A stretch of DNA of 64,000 bases from Tachypleus tridentatus (lineage: Eukaryota; Arthropoda; Merostomata; Xiphosura; Limulidae): positions 158,553,290 through 158,617,289 of the forward strand of contig NC_134834.1 of NCBI RefSeq assembly GCF_004210375.1, read 5' to 3'. Below the pieces are notes generated by a model, which was not told where the DNA came from, did no database searches, and was given only the letters and a program-made list of their open reading frames with translations. Both the position numbers and the translations under genes were made by a program. Position 1 is the stretch's first letter, and the number at the start of each line of letters is the position of its first letter. Below are positions 46,215 through 57,411 of this stretch, piece by piece.

Positions 46215-47266
46215 TGTGAAAAATCGTTGCTAAGGACTTAAACCTTTCTGACAAGAAAATACTAATAGTTTACACTTACAAACAGGTAAGAGAAGTGTTT
46301 CTAAGTATTGTGGGGGCTTTGGTTGAAGTGATTCTTTATAAACAGTAACTTGTAGTTTAGATACTGTGTTTCTCCGCATTTAATCAACCAAGTGGTATAT
46401 TTAACTACAGACTAAATAAACATATCAGTGATAGTCATGGAGTGTTGAAATGTTTATATGAATTTACAGAATGGCACTTTTAATATTCCTTGGTGGTTCA
46501 TCGGTCAACATGATGGGTCATAACGGTAAAATTCGGGTTTTGATTAGTGTGTGAGCACAGTGTAGATAGTCTATTGTATAGTCGTGAATTTTTATTTTGT
46601 TTTGCGACACGTTTGTTCAACTTTCCAAAAGTACAGCATAATGATAGATAAACTCTATTACAATAGTATGGCTTATCAGTGAAAATAATTTTACAAAATT
46701 AAAATGATAAAAAACAAAACAACAACAGTTCACATATTTTCAAAGTAGAAACAAAACGTAGAAATCACACAATATAAATTTTCAAAGTTTTCAGAAATCG
46801 AATAATAATAATACAAAAAGAATATTTAGTTAACTGAAAAAAACGAGAGCGAACGTTTAACATTCTATAAAAAATAGAATATTGTTTTCTTTACAAAATG
46901 TAGAAAAGTGGTTACATAATCAGAACAACTACTGTTAAATATAAAATTTAATTTGTTTTATAATAATTCACGTGTGCTGTTATTGTTTTTGTAATAAATG
47001 TACAAGGGTGTGAATTAAGTGCTAATAAAACTCTTGTGTAGAATAATAAAAAAAATTAGCTCAACTGGAACATCAGGTCAGACCTTAAACGATTTCAAGT
47101 AAAGAAATCCAGCGAAGCTGTTATTTCAAACTCCGAAGGATTATTTCAATAATTTACTTAATTAACATTCTCACGAATATTTACGAAACTGTAGATTTAT
47201 TATTGATCCTGTCAAGTTGTTAGCGTTACGAATTTAATTTAGTTTCACAGCTCAACTCTACAAAAA
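46215..47266. other. intergenic with a decayed family C SINE
   Basis: A possible family C remnant at about 46486-46590 (GGTAAAATTCGGGTTTTGAT, GTGTGAGCACAGTGTAGATA). Otherwise nothing is recognised. Confidence 0.35.
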
Positions 47267-47544
47267 ATTGTTTGTGTTTTTGTTTTTCGCGCAAAGCTAC
47301 TCGAGGGTTATCTGCGCTAGTCGTCCCTAATTTAGCAGTGTAAGACTAGAGGGAAGGCAGCTAGTCATCACCACCCACCGCCAACTCTTGGGCTACTCTT
47401 TTACCAACGAATAGTGGGATTGACCGTCACATATAACGCCCCCCCGGCTGAAAGGGCGAGTATGTTTGTTGCGACCGAGATTCGAACCCGCGACCCTCGG
47501 ATTACGAGTCGAACGCCTTAACACACTTGGCCATGCCGGGCCCG
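47267..47544 (-). mobile_element. SINE family A, full length
   Basis: Well-preserved reversed copy including ATTCGAACCCGCGACCCTCG (B box) and GGCCATGCCGGGCC. Duplication CTACAAAAA at 47258-47266 and 47545-47553. Confidence 0.93.
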
Positions 47545-47937
47545 CTACAAAAATACCTTCCTTATTTCGAGGCCGTGAGTGCACTACAATAGAAATGGTC
47601 AGATCCTAGTATACGGTCAAAGAAAACTAGCTCAACGGGCAGCAGTGGGTGATGTTGATTAGCTACGTTTCATCTAATTTAGGGTATTATTTCAAAATTC
47701 TTTAGTGCGGGAATTCTTAAACAAACAAGTGAATAGTTTAGCCAGGGTAAAAAAAGGAAAAAAAAAGTGGTAACAATAAGCATTTAACTAAAGGGGCTGA
47801 AATACATGTACGTATAAACGGGTGTAAAAATACAATATTGTTTAATTAGATAATGAAAATAAACACCCAAGATAAAAAAGCAACACACCAAACACTGACA
47901 AATAAAATACTTAAACGTTTGTGCATTTCGGTCGTTC

Positions 47938-48048
47938 GGTGGGCCAGCAATACATTTACGACCTAATATGGCTAAAATACGGGGCTCAATTCCCTGCGGT
48001 GGACACAGCAAAGAGCACATTGTGGCTTTGCTCTAAAACGAACAAATT
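47938..48048 (+). mobile_element. SINE family B
   Basis: CCAGCAATACATTTACGACC, GGGGCTCAATTCCCTGCGG and GTGGACACAGCAAAGAGCAC then TGTGGCTTTGCTCTAAAAC. Confidence 0.75.
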
Positions 48049-48390
48049 TTGCACTTCGCATATGCGTATAAAGAATTTACTCGCGCTATTAAGATATAAT
48101 TTTTATTCGTTTTTCACATATGACTTGTAATTTATAATTAGAAATCTAACCAGAATATAAACGCATATAAACGTTAATCTATTTGTACAGAACTCCTTCA
48201 CGCATGTTTAGTTTAATTTATAATTCCTTGGAGTTCTCGCTAGAGGGAACTAGTGAGTTTTACACTGTTTTACAATGAATTTGATAGATTATAAAAGTAA
48301 CGTTGACCGAACTGTAGCCTGTATACGAGCGGAGCGCTAAAGCCAGTGATGTTTTGGGCGAAATCCCTTGTTCTGACCAACCTCCTGAGC

Positions 48391-48430
48391 TTGACCTATG
48401 GTCAAGGGTCATCATCTTCAGCTATATCTG
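48391..48430 (-). repeat. CTGA-hairpin signature, minus strand
   Basis: On the minus strand: CTGAAGATGATGACCC, then the palindrome TTGACC/GGTCAA. The expected GAAAC has become AAGC. A separate TTCGAAACGTTG lies at about 48567 on the plus strand. Possibly another relic of the signature seen at 33543. Confidence 0.3.
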
Positions 48431-49019
48431 TTGTGACTAGTCTTATTCTTCACTTACAAGTATGGGACATCAACCTTCTCTACGATAACGGTAATTGTCT
48501 AATTTCGATGGCGTTTTAGGCAGGGTAGACATTTTAATTTGTAGGCCTTATCAAATAAATGGAAAGTTCGAAACGTTGTCTCACTCAAGAAAAGGTGCCA
48601 GGCTGTTGCATATTTAATTTCTACAACAATAATTGTGTTTTTCAGTATATCTAAAATACACTGCACGGTTTCCAAAAAAGAACATAACGCGATACATCTT
48701 TGGTAACTAACTACACGACACTGTAGTGTCACTGTCGTTTCATGGCGATTCCTGAGATGGAAGTGAATTATAAGCACTTACTAATATTAAGTCTGATGTA
48801 TTCTGAAATAAAGTATACATGCCATTACAAACAACTGTTTTAATTTAAATAAGTTATTAATATTGATTCAACTTTTAAAGCTGACTGGAACATTAAAGAT
48901 ATGGAGTCAGTGGTTTGTAAATGTAATTTAATGTTGTTTGTTTTATTGTAATTGAATTTTATCGTTACAATATAAAAAGAAAACACAGAGGTTGATCCAT
49001 GTTTAATACGTTTCAGTGT

Positions 49020-49152
49020 CTTTTTTTTTTTTTAATTTCGCGCAAAGCTACACGAGGGCTATCTGCGCTAGCCTTCCCTTTAGTCTTACACCATAAAATT
49101 AGGGTCGCGGATTACGAGTCGAACACCTTAACCCACCTGGCCATGCCGGACC
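49020..49152 (-). mobile_element. SINE family A with inverted middle
   Basis: The outer parts (AATTTCGCGCAAAGCTACAC and GGATTACGAGTCGAAC to CCATGCCGGACC) are reversed, but 49072-49104 (CCTTCCCTTTAGTCTTACAC to TTAGGG) reads in the forward sense. About 150 bp of body is also missing. Confidence 0.82.
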
Positions 49153-49442
49153 GTATTTCTGTATCAGAAATGTCGTCTGTTCAACACATTTTTTGTTTAT
49201 GTTAATATTATTTTTCCTCGAAATATCACGTGTTATAAAGAATATTACATTTATTTTATTAAATCTCACAAGTGTAATTATTAGGAAATAACAATTAAAG
49301 TCGGAAAAATGTAAATTTATTAGGCTCTGATGTTAAGTTCTTGAATGTGAAATGTTAATGTTACAAAACTACTTTAAATTGCCGGACGCTAGAAAGATAA
49401 GAGAACTTTACGAAGGAAAATAGGTTTAAGTTTTGATTGTTG

Positions 49443-49530
49443 TTAAGCCCCAGACTGGACTATTTGCGCTGCGCTCACTGTGGGGGTTGAACCTCTAATA
49501 TTATACGCTCCTTGTTTACTGAAGAGTCAC
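49443..49530 (-). mobile_element. possible family B/C SINE, decayed
   Basis: GGACTATTTGCGCTGCGCTC and ACTGTGGGGGTTGAACC resemble a reversed B/C body. Confidence 0.35.
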
Positions 49531-49746
49531 CACAAGCAATGGGCTTTGAGTTTACAGATGGGTTATTAATTCGTATTATAACCTTGTGAATACTTTTTTG
49601 TATGTAAATTGGTTTTGGAGGAAGTTAATCAACATTTTCAAATACCTTTAGTTCCATTAGGGGTTGATAAAATACCAAAACAGCAACAAACTTTTTTGTA
49701 AGATTGTTCTGGGTATATTTGAACACTTTTCTTTTTACTGTCGATT

Positions 49747-50016
49747 TGTTTATGTGTTTTGAATTTTGCACAAAGCTACACAAGGGCCACCTGCGTTAGC
49801 TGTTCCTAATTTAGCAAGGAAAGACTAGCAGGAAGGCAACTAGTCTTCACCATCCACCATCAACTCTTGGGCTACTCTTTTATTAACGAATAGTGGGATT
49901 GACCGTGTCATTGTAACGCCCACACGGCTGAAAGAGGTAGCATATTTGGTGGGGCGGGGATTTGAACACTCAATCCTTAGATTGCGAGTCGAGCGCCCTA
50001 ACCACCTGGCCATGTT
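49747..50016 (-). mobile_element. SINE family A, diverged
   Basis: Reversed copy from GTTTTGAATTTTGCACAAAG to ACCACCTGGCCATG. Confidence 0.88.
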
Positions 50017-50360
50017 TTATTGTTGAAGTAAAAATAATAAATCCCAATTGCGATATATGACACTGAGAAACAGAAAAGAGTTAAAACAAACACATGCTAA
50101 GAGTGAGTTAAAATTAAACGCTAATTTATCAAGAAGTTAAAACGATTCCTGCTAGTTGGTCTAGAACTTAAAAATATTTTAGAGCTTTTGTCTGTAGGTT
50201 AGAGAAGAAATTGTTGTAGTGCTAAAACAACTGAGTACCAAATAAAAATCGATAATATTTTAAGACGTTTTAAAAACGCATGCCTTGCTAAGTTACTATA
50301 TTTCTAATTACACTACAGTACTAACAACTTAGACTTTTATAATGCTTTACCAACACGTAT

Positions 50361-50564
50361 GGCCTGGCATGACCACGTGATTAAAGCACCTGTTATATTG
50401 TGAAGGTCAATCCCACTATTCGTGGGTAAAAAGAGTAGCCCAAGAGTTGGCGGTGGGTGGTGATGACTAACTGCCTTCCCCCTAGTCTTACACTGCTAAA
50501 TTAGGGACGGCTAGCACAAATAGACTTCATGTAGCTTTACGCGAAATAAAAAAACAAACAAACA
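50361..50564 (+). mobile_element. SINE family A, B-box half of head deleted
   Basis: The head GGCCTGGCATGACCACGTG runs into TATTGTGAAGGTCAATCCC; the B box is gone. Duplication AACACGTAT at 50352-50360 and 50565-50573. Confidence 0.88.
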
Positions 50565-50565
50565 A

Positions 50566-50716
50566 ACACGTATAACTAGAGAAAGCGACTTTCGTTTTAT
50601 ATAAAGTTAACAGTGAGCCTTTTAAAAATATGTACGTTTTAACATACAGCATAATTTTAAAATGTATTTTATTAAATGTTTTAATACCATTTTAATAACC
50701 AAGCGACGTATGATAA
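50566..50716 (+). repeat. local dispersed repeat, copy 1
   Basis: Aligns with 52243-52389 in the same orientation. Shared blocks: CCTTTTAAAAA, AAAATGTATTTTA, AATACCATTTTAATAACC and GACGTATGATAA. Confidence 0.75.
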
Positions 50717-52161
50717 AAATATTTTACCATTTTATTAACGATCTGGCACTTGCTGTTAAGCCAGAGTGGTCCCACGGTTCCTGACACCAATTCCTGGGGG
50801 AGAGTGATAAGGTGTGTGTTGGATGGCCTGAGAGAGTGGACACTGGGAACTACAAACAGCTAGTGTTCTCTAACACTCTGATAATTTGTTTATGAAAGAC
50901 AGTTAATTTCGGATTACTAATTATTCTATATATATTTATATACATATTTTATATTTTTGAAGTGCCAGGATTCAGCTCCAATGGGTCAGGCAGTACAACA
51001 TTCTCGATCATCACATGTTGGTGCTGAAAAAGTTATTTGTCTGCATTAAAATCAACATGGTTAATAGTCTGTTTCATTGTGTTACTTTCAGTATAGGATT
51101 GCCTCTTACCTTCATATTGTTAATGAATAATACTTATTAACCAATTTTTATGACAGCTAATGTTAGACAAATAGATTTCAAAAGAAAGACACGGAAACGT
51201 GACAGCTTTCGAATATTTGAATATTCTGTAACATATTTGCTATTGTACATTTATTTTAGTGCTTACGTTCGTTTCCTATAGTTGTGTCACGAAAACGCGG
51301 TAGAACATTGTTAAAATTTCTACAAACACGTGTGATTCCTATAAGAACAAAACGGCTAGCTGAGAGATAGAAGAGGAAGGATATTGTTGGCTCGCTACAG
51401 TCAGTGTACTATAGGCCTAAGAAGCTATAATTGTGACTAAAGCATATTAATCCAGAAACTACAGAATCTAATGGGAACATGTAAAGATTTCGAACGTTAC
51501 AAACCGTTCAACTTAGTGAATTACTTTGGATGTTATTATTGCTATGAAGACATTAAATATATTCGCAGGAAGGAGTCAGCTCTTGTACCTGGTGTGATGC
51601 TTGCCGAGAAAAGACATTCGTTAGTTTAAACGGGGTGCAACAATAACAAACTAAATTAATTTGTTCGTAGTGGACCTGAATCTCGATAAAATATTTAGTT
51701 CTAGACAGGATACAAGACTTAGTATTAGGTTTGTAAAACAGTTTTATATAAACTATCATTTGTAATAACTATTACTGCCTATTTGTAAAACTCTTGTATA
51801 TAAACTATCATTTGTAGTGACTATTAGTAATCGTTATTACAAATTGTATTGTTTTTATATTTGTATATTAACATATATTTGCGTTAAAAAAGGAAATTGT
51901 TATGTATCACTCTTGTTGGCAAATACCAACAAGTTGCGTAATTTGAGACGTATTAACCGTTAATTAACTTCTAAACTCAAATTTCCGGTTATTTTAAATA
52001 GTAATACGTAACAATTCTTTGTATTGAGGAATAGTAGTCAACTATTCGAAATTGCTGAAATTTCTCTTTAACATCCTTTTGTCTGAAGAAGAACAGTCAA
52101 TTATTTTAAAATGTTCAGATACATCAGTATCATAGATCGTACATACATAATCATTGTTTAT
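50717..52161. other. intergenic, nothing recognised apart from a 45-bp duplication
   Basis: 51730-51774 is repeated at 51782-51826 (TATAAACTATCATTTGTA core). A slightly GC-richer patch at 50755-50880 shows no coding frame that I can support. Confidence 0.5.
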
Positions 52162-52655
52162 GTGCATTGTGAATATTCTCTTGTTAATTAGTTTGTGATT
52201 TCGTAATTAAGTAACAAAAATAATCTTCCACCGAGCTGAACAACACGAATAACTAGAAAACACGACCATCGTTTTATACTATGTATATATTAAGCCTTTT
52301 AAAAACGTGCACGTCTTTAACAACATAATTGTAAAATGTATTTTACCAAGTGTTGAATACCATTTTAATAACCTCGTGACGTATGATAACTATTCGAAAT
52401 CGCTTGAGTTTCTGTTGAATATAATTTTTCCTATGGCAGAACAGTTAACTATTTGAAAATTCTCTACATTTTAAAAGATCCAGAAACTTGAGAGTTAATA
52501 TTTAAATATTATTTTTATTGATGAATAATAGTCAGCTATTCTAAAGTGCTTTAATCTTTGTTGAATGTGATATTTCCTGCATTGTGAATATTATCTTGTT
52601 TATTGGTTTTTAATTTCGTAATTAAGTAACAAAAATAAACTACCACTGAGCTGAA
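52162..52655 (+). repeat. cluster of local repeats
   Basis: 52162-52240 and 52578-52655 share GCATTGTGAATATT, TTTCGTAATTAAGTAAC and GAGCTGAA. 52243-52389 is copy 2 of the repeat at 50566. Similar CAACTATT/CAGCTATT units recur around 52030, 52390 and 52530. Together these suggest a decayed array or duplicated element. Confidence 0.65.
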
Positions 52656-52954
52656 AATAGTAATTATCATTGAAACACAAGGGACTGTTATTTTTTATTG
52701 CTTTTCTTTGAATTGTGCCTATTTGCATTGAACATTAAATGCAATATATTAGGAGCTGCTATTCATGAGTGATAAAACAGACATCGCCAAACGTTGTATA
52801 ATGACATATTTTTTACATGAATGGAGATTCATTTTCTCAAATCATAATATAAAGGACAGGAGAACATCCGGAATTTTTTATATAGCATTCCAGTAAATGA
52901 TGTAAGTAATACATAGTAATTCGTCAACCACTGATAGATTAGTTAGAAATTTGA

Positions 52955-53060
52955 CAGCTTAAAACGCCAGAATTCGGACTTCGATACCCGAGACGCACAT
53001 AGCAGAAATACCCAATTCTTCAGCTTTGCTCTAAAGTAACAATAACAATAAAACAAACTA
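52955..53060 (+). mobile_element. SINE family C, decayed
   Basis: GCTTAAAACGCCAGAATTCG, CTTCGATACCCGAG and CAGCTTTGCTCTAAAG with an AACAATAACAATAAAAC tail. Confidence 0.55.
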
Positions 53061-53744
53061 ACTGCTTGGGAAATTTACCAAAAAAAATTATTGTATGAGG
53101 TTTGACAAAGTAGCTATATGACATAATGGTTGTTACATGCCCAAAGATACTTGTAGCATTACGTTAAGGCACTGCTAGCTACGTGCCGTGTGATATTAAT
53201 AGATGTATGAAGTATGTTACTTTCTAAACTACGTTATCAGTAAAACCACAAATATTAAAACTGGTAATTGTACGTTATTTTAACTAGATATTTTGATAAC
53301 ATTTTTTTTTCTCGCAGTAAAATAGTGTAAACAAACGTGAGAAGTGTAGCTTTTTTCACGTGTAATGTATGTTTTTCCTAACAAACAATGATTTATTTTC
53401 TTTAAATATTATGATTGTGCAAAATAAGAGAAAGGTAAAGGTTGGGACATAATTACTAAAACGGAAGCAAAATAAATAAATTGTTCGTTATAAATATTTA
53501 ACAACTAACCAGGAGAGCTTACATAGCTAATCAACTATTTATAGCTTTGGAAATTAAGCAGTTTCCAGACTTAGGAATATTAATTTAATAAATGTGTGAG
53601 GTACTTTTGAACTACAGAGTGTTACTGCATGATTTTGTAACTAATAATTTAACAGGATTAAATATTTATTTTGATGTTTTTTTCCATATTTTGTGCTTCA
53701 GATAAACATTCAAGAACTATTTTTTTTTTTTTTTTTTAATAGAG

Positions 53745-53921
53745 GCAAGCATTCATTACTTAGAAGAGACTTTGCAGAAAAAAGGAGTTTCTACAACTAG
53801 TTACACCTTGGAGGGACTGCATTATTTGGTTCCGTCAAATCATACTGCCCTCTATCGACCGAAGAATAAACTAATTTTGTGGATACCCAGTAGAGGAAAT
53901 ATTACAGAAACCTTTCTGAAG
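53745..53921 (+). CDS. candidate exon, receptor ectodomain-like (hypothetical)
   Basis: A long poly-T tract and AG (53741-53744) precede a clean 59-codon frame that ends at donor AAG/GTATAT (53921/53922). The exon begins in phase 0 if the second of the two adjacent AGs is used and ends in phase 0. It encodes YLEETLQKKGVSTTSYTLEG followed by NKLILWIPSRGNITETFLK: a helix and a beta strand plus helix in an order compatible with a periplasmic-binding-protein-like receptor domain. The similarity is structural intuition, not a motif match. If it belongs with 59138-59284, 61351-61500 and 63030-63117, it would be the N-terminal part of an ionotropic receptor. It could be an unrelated exon or chance. 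Confidence 0.35.
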
Positions 53922-54198
53922 GTATATAATGAAGAATTTTGGAAACATGTAATTATTGTTGTGCATTTTGAAAAGTATATAGTTATGTAAAATTAAGTTC
54001 TGACTTAATTACTTGCTTTAGAAGACTAAATTTTGAAAGCAGGAATGGATAAGTAAATACTTATGTAAGTTAATATAAATAATTAAAATAAAGGGAAATT
54101 GACGTGATCAAGTTGTGCCCTCAGCCTGTTCGTTAGTAAATTCTCTTTCGAGGGCGCCATTCATCATATACGTGCTTTTATATTTATCCATTCGTAGC

Positions 54199-54475
54199 AG
54201 CCCGGCATGTCCAAACGTGTTAAGGCGTTTGACTCGTGATCTGAGGGTCGCGAGTTCGAATCCCGGTAGCACCAAATATGCTCGCCATTTCAGCCGTGGG
54301 GGCGTTATAATGTTACGGTCAATCCCACTATTCGTTGGTAAAAGAGTAGCCCAAGAGTTGGCGGTGGGTGGTGAGGACTAGCTGCCTTCCCTCTAGTCTT
54401 ACACTGATAAATTAGGGACGGCTAGCACAGATAGCCCTCGAGTAGCTTTGCGCGAAATTCAAAACAAACAAACAA
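54199..54475 (+). mobile_element. SINE family A, full length
   Basis: Duplication ATCCATTCGTAGC (54186-54198) / ATCCAATCGTAGC (54476-54488). Complete head, body and CAAACAAACAA tail. Confidence 0.92.
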
Positions 54476-55309
54476 ATCCAATCGTAGCTAGGCCTAACTA
54501 ACCCAATATTTTTGTTGTTTACTTTTGAGTTACTTAAAGAGTTATTCGGTCATTGATGAATTTTTTTGCTATCAAAGATATCTTATAACTATCGCAAATA
54601 AAACACAGAAGTAATATATTAAGCCTAGAATGACTACATGAACTCAAGAACGTAGTTTCCTTCTTTAACTTGGAATATTACATATTTTACAGAAAAAAAC
54701 TGTTAAATCCAACAATAAATCAGTAAAGTAAAACATTTACAGACTGCAAGTCACAAAATATTCACAGATAGGTCACAGCAATATTCTTTAAGACTAGCCT
54801 TTATGTTATCTCCATGACCTTGTTTACCGGAATTCAAATGTTTTTTGTTTTTTTTTGTCTGAATACTTTATTATGTACATAATCAAAAACTTAATCCTAT
54901 TTGTTGAATATTTGACATCGTTAAAACTGTTATTGTTATTAACGCGATTTATTCACTGAAAATATAAGTGTTGTTGATACTTACTTTTTGTAGCATAAAC
55001 TTTCTGTGTTTTGAAATAAATAAATTTCACTCTGAACAGCCTGTACAATGAGCTATGAATTAGAAACGTGTAGCTTAGACAAGTTTATGTGTTTTGCCAG
55101 ACCTAATCAACCGCGTATAAAAGTTTTATTAGGTACAATTTAAATTGAAACATAGTGTTTTAAATAGGTATGCAATAGACATTAATATTAGGCTTGTTAA
55201 AAACTACGATAGTGAAACCTTTTACGTGGTAACGATGTAGAATATAAACAACAACAACGTGTTTAAGTGTATATAGCATATGTGGGAGACAAATGCTGAT
55301 TTCGTCGTT
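54476..55309. other. intergenic, nothing recognised
   Basis: AT-rich spacer without coding or repeat signals. Confidence 0.5.
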
Positions 55310-55622
55310 ACGTATTATGATTTACCTCGCACGAATCGCTGATTTATTATGTTACATACACTGGGTATTACGACTTCAAATAGCCGACAAGTTTAATTTT
55401 AATTTAGAAGTTAATTATATGTCGATGTGTGTCAAATTTATGACACTAACCAAGAATAATTGATACACAGTTTTCTTTCTTAACACAAATATATTTTAAT
55501 ATACAAGGTACAACACAATTTATAGTAACAGTTATTATAAATAATGGTTTATATACAGGAGATTTACAAACAATATTGAGTCTTCTGTCTGGTCTGTAAA
55601 TGAATCTTTAGTCGATGTTCTC
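55310..55622 (+). repeat. unclassified dispersed repeat, copy 2
   Basis: Second copy of the repeat at 42523-42814, slightly longer because of an internal insertion near 55495-55520. Confidence 0.8.
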
Positions 55623-55661
55623 AGAATTATATATAGGTTCATACACCAACGACAACATTGA

Positions 55662-55792
55662 TTGGATTGACGTCACATTATAACGCGACCCCACGGCTAA
55701 AAGGGCGAGCATGTTTGTTGCGACGGGGATGCGAACCCGCGACCCTCCGATTACGAGTCGCACGCCTTAACACGCTTGACCATGCCGGGCCC
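55662..55792 (-). mobile_element. SINE family A, head only
   Basis: Reversed head and first body part, ATTGGATTGACGTCACATT to CCATGCCGGGCCC. Truncated at its 3' side. Confidence 0.85.
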
Positions 55793-55846
55793 CAACAGAT
55801 AAAGGAACGAGAGCTTGTGTTGTGTACTCCTCTATCATGTAAATAT

Positions 55847-56253
55847 TAGGTTGAGGAATAATTCGTGAGCGTTTTTAAATAATTTCATTCAAGCATTACA
55901 TGCAAGACTATACAATACTTCAATGCATGAACACATTACACCCAAAACATTTATTATGATACTTTATTTCATGTAATACCTAGGTATATAGTATGCATTG
56001 TTTGAAACGAAACTGCAAGAAATTAAATGCGAAAAGCAGATGGTGTCGAAAATGCTCGATTTTGTCCACTTGACATTCCATTTAATGAACTGAAAATGAA
56101 AGCAAAAATTAAAGACATATGAAAATCAAACACACCATCTATTAGAGCAAAAAATTATCTACCAAATGACATGAAATATTTTGCGAAAGCGTTTCATTTA
56201 TGAATATATTTTTTAACTTGAAAAAAACGCTCACGAATTATTCCTCAACCCAA
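55847..56253 (-). mobile_element. 407-bp mariner-derived MITE
   Basis: Ends TTAGGTTGAGGAATAATTCG and, complemented from the right, TTGGGTTGAGGAATAATTCG match over about 30 bp; TA flanks both ends (55845-55846, 56254-56255). On the minus strand near 56000-56090 a short frame MECQVDKIEHFRHHLLFAFN resembles the beginning of a mariner transposase (family: HLRHILLFEF). The rest of the gene is deleted, so the element can only be moved in trans. Confidence 0.88.
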
Positions 56254-56638
56254 TACATAAAACAAGTAGTGAGCTACGTGACATTATTGGACTTATTAAA
56301 TACTTTAAAGGTGAATTTTCAACAAATTTTATAATTGCCTTAGAAACTGTACTTTGGTTAGGTATAATTCCTGTGTGATTGCCATATTTTTAAACACTTT
56401 AGTTTTTGAGTAAAAAATGAAACAAAATATACGGGTCCTCGAACTCAAGTCCCTCTCGGTCGTTCGGCTGTTTCCGTGACGTTTTACAACTGTGACGTAA
56501 TAGTTGCTAAACACGCTGGTGTTTTATGTGAATCTATCGGTGCTTTTTTCGGATTATATACTTTGTGAGACTATTTTTGTCTTGATATTGCTACTTTATG
56601 TTTTTTATGATAACGTGGTTACTGGTCAACAAATTCAT

Positions 56639-56915
56639 GGGCCTGGCATGGCCTAGCGCGTTAAGGCGTGCGCTTCGTAATCTGAGGGGCGTGGGTTCGC
56701 GCCCGAGTCGCGCCAAACATGCTCGCCCTCCCAGCCATGGGGGCGTTATAATGTTACGGTCAATCCCACTTTTCGTTGGTAAAAGAGTAGCCCAAGAGTT
56801 GGCGGTGGGTGGTGATGACTAGCTGCCTTCCCTCTAGTCTTACACTGCTAAATTAGGGACGGCTAGCACAGATAGCCCTCGAGTAGCTTTGCGCGAAATT
56901 CCAAAAACAAACAAA
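56639..56915 (+). mobile_element. SINE family A inserted in coding relic
   Basis: Full length, CpG-rich. CAAATTCAT at 56630-56638 is repeated at 56916-56924. The insertion falls directly after the codons for YYEF of the minus-strand P2RX7_C-like frame. Confidence 0.92.
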
Positions 56916-56916
56916 C

Positions 56917-57096
56917 AAATTCATAGTATGATGCTTCCAAGACATCGATATTCAGGCAATTTCCATCAAAGCCTCGAGTCTGGGTAATGCACTCTTCATC
57001 TTTTAATGGGTTTGACACCTTGTCGTATGAGCGACAACAAACGCACTCTCTCCTGGTTGGCATCTGCTCGCATAAACCACGCCTACATCTTGCACA
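56917..57096 (-). pseudogene. P2RX7_C-like cysteine-rich domain, disrupted by SINE
   Basis: Minus-strand frame with CARCRRGLCEQMPTRRECVC, CRSYDKV, EECITQTRGFDGNCLNIDVL and EASYYEF. The pattern C-x2-C, MPT-x2-E-C-V-C-C, C-I-T-x(2-4)-GF-x3-C-L-N-x3-L is that of the zinc-binding C-terminal domain of P2X7 receptors, which in invertebrates also occurs in stand-alone proteins and transposon-linked gene families. A SINE interrupts the frame after YYEF, and beyond it (56330-56636) stops appear and the continuation is not recognisable. There is no P2X channel part nearby. I call it a broken member of the stand-alone group. Confidence 0.6.
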
Positions 57097-57411
57097 AACA
57101 TACGGAATATGTCATATAAATTATACATTTATGGTAAATATTGAATTAATTATTCAGACTGCTACATCTAGTTCGATTTTATAGACAGAATTATGACGTA
57201 TGATTCAGATTCATTTTGTTACGAGTTATAAATACCCGGTACAATGATTGTGGAAGGGCCGAGTACTAGTTACCATAGTCGGCAAAGTATAAACAAATAA
57301 AACCCAGTCTGTGATACCAATAATTTATAAACACCAGAGAGGTTTCGAGATGCTTAAAATTGCACGTGAAATAATACAGACCATACTTGTTGTCATGACT
57401 TAGGCTTACTA

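Noticed and set aside
47393-47584. Short proteins encoded within SINEs (for example 47393-47584, 54115-54381, 56598-56822, 55658-55849)
   Set aside because: These open frames are translations of the SINE body; near-identical peptides appear wherever the SINE is well preserved.
50755-50880. GC-richer patch as a possible exon
   Set aside because: Both strands have stops in every frame that carries plausible codons, and splice signals are poor.
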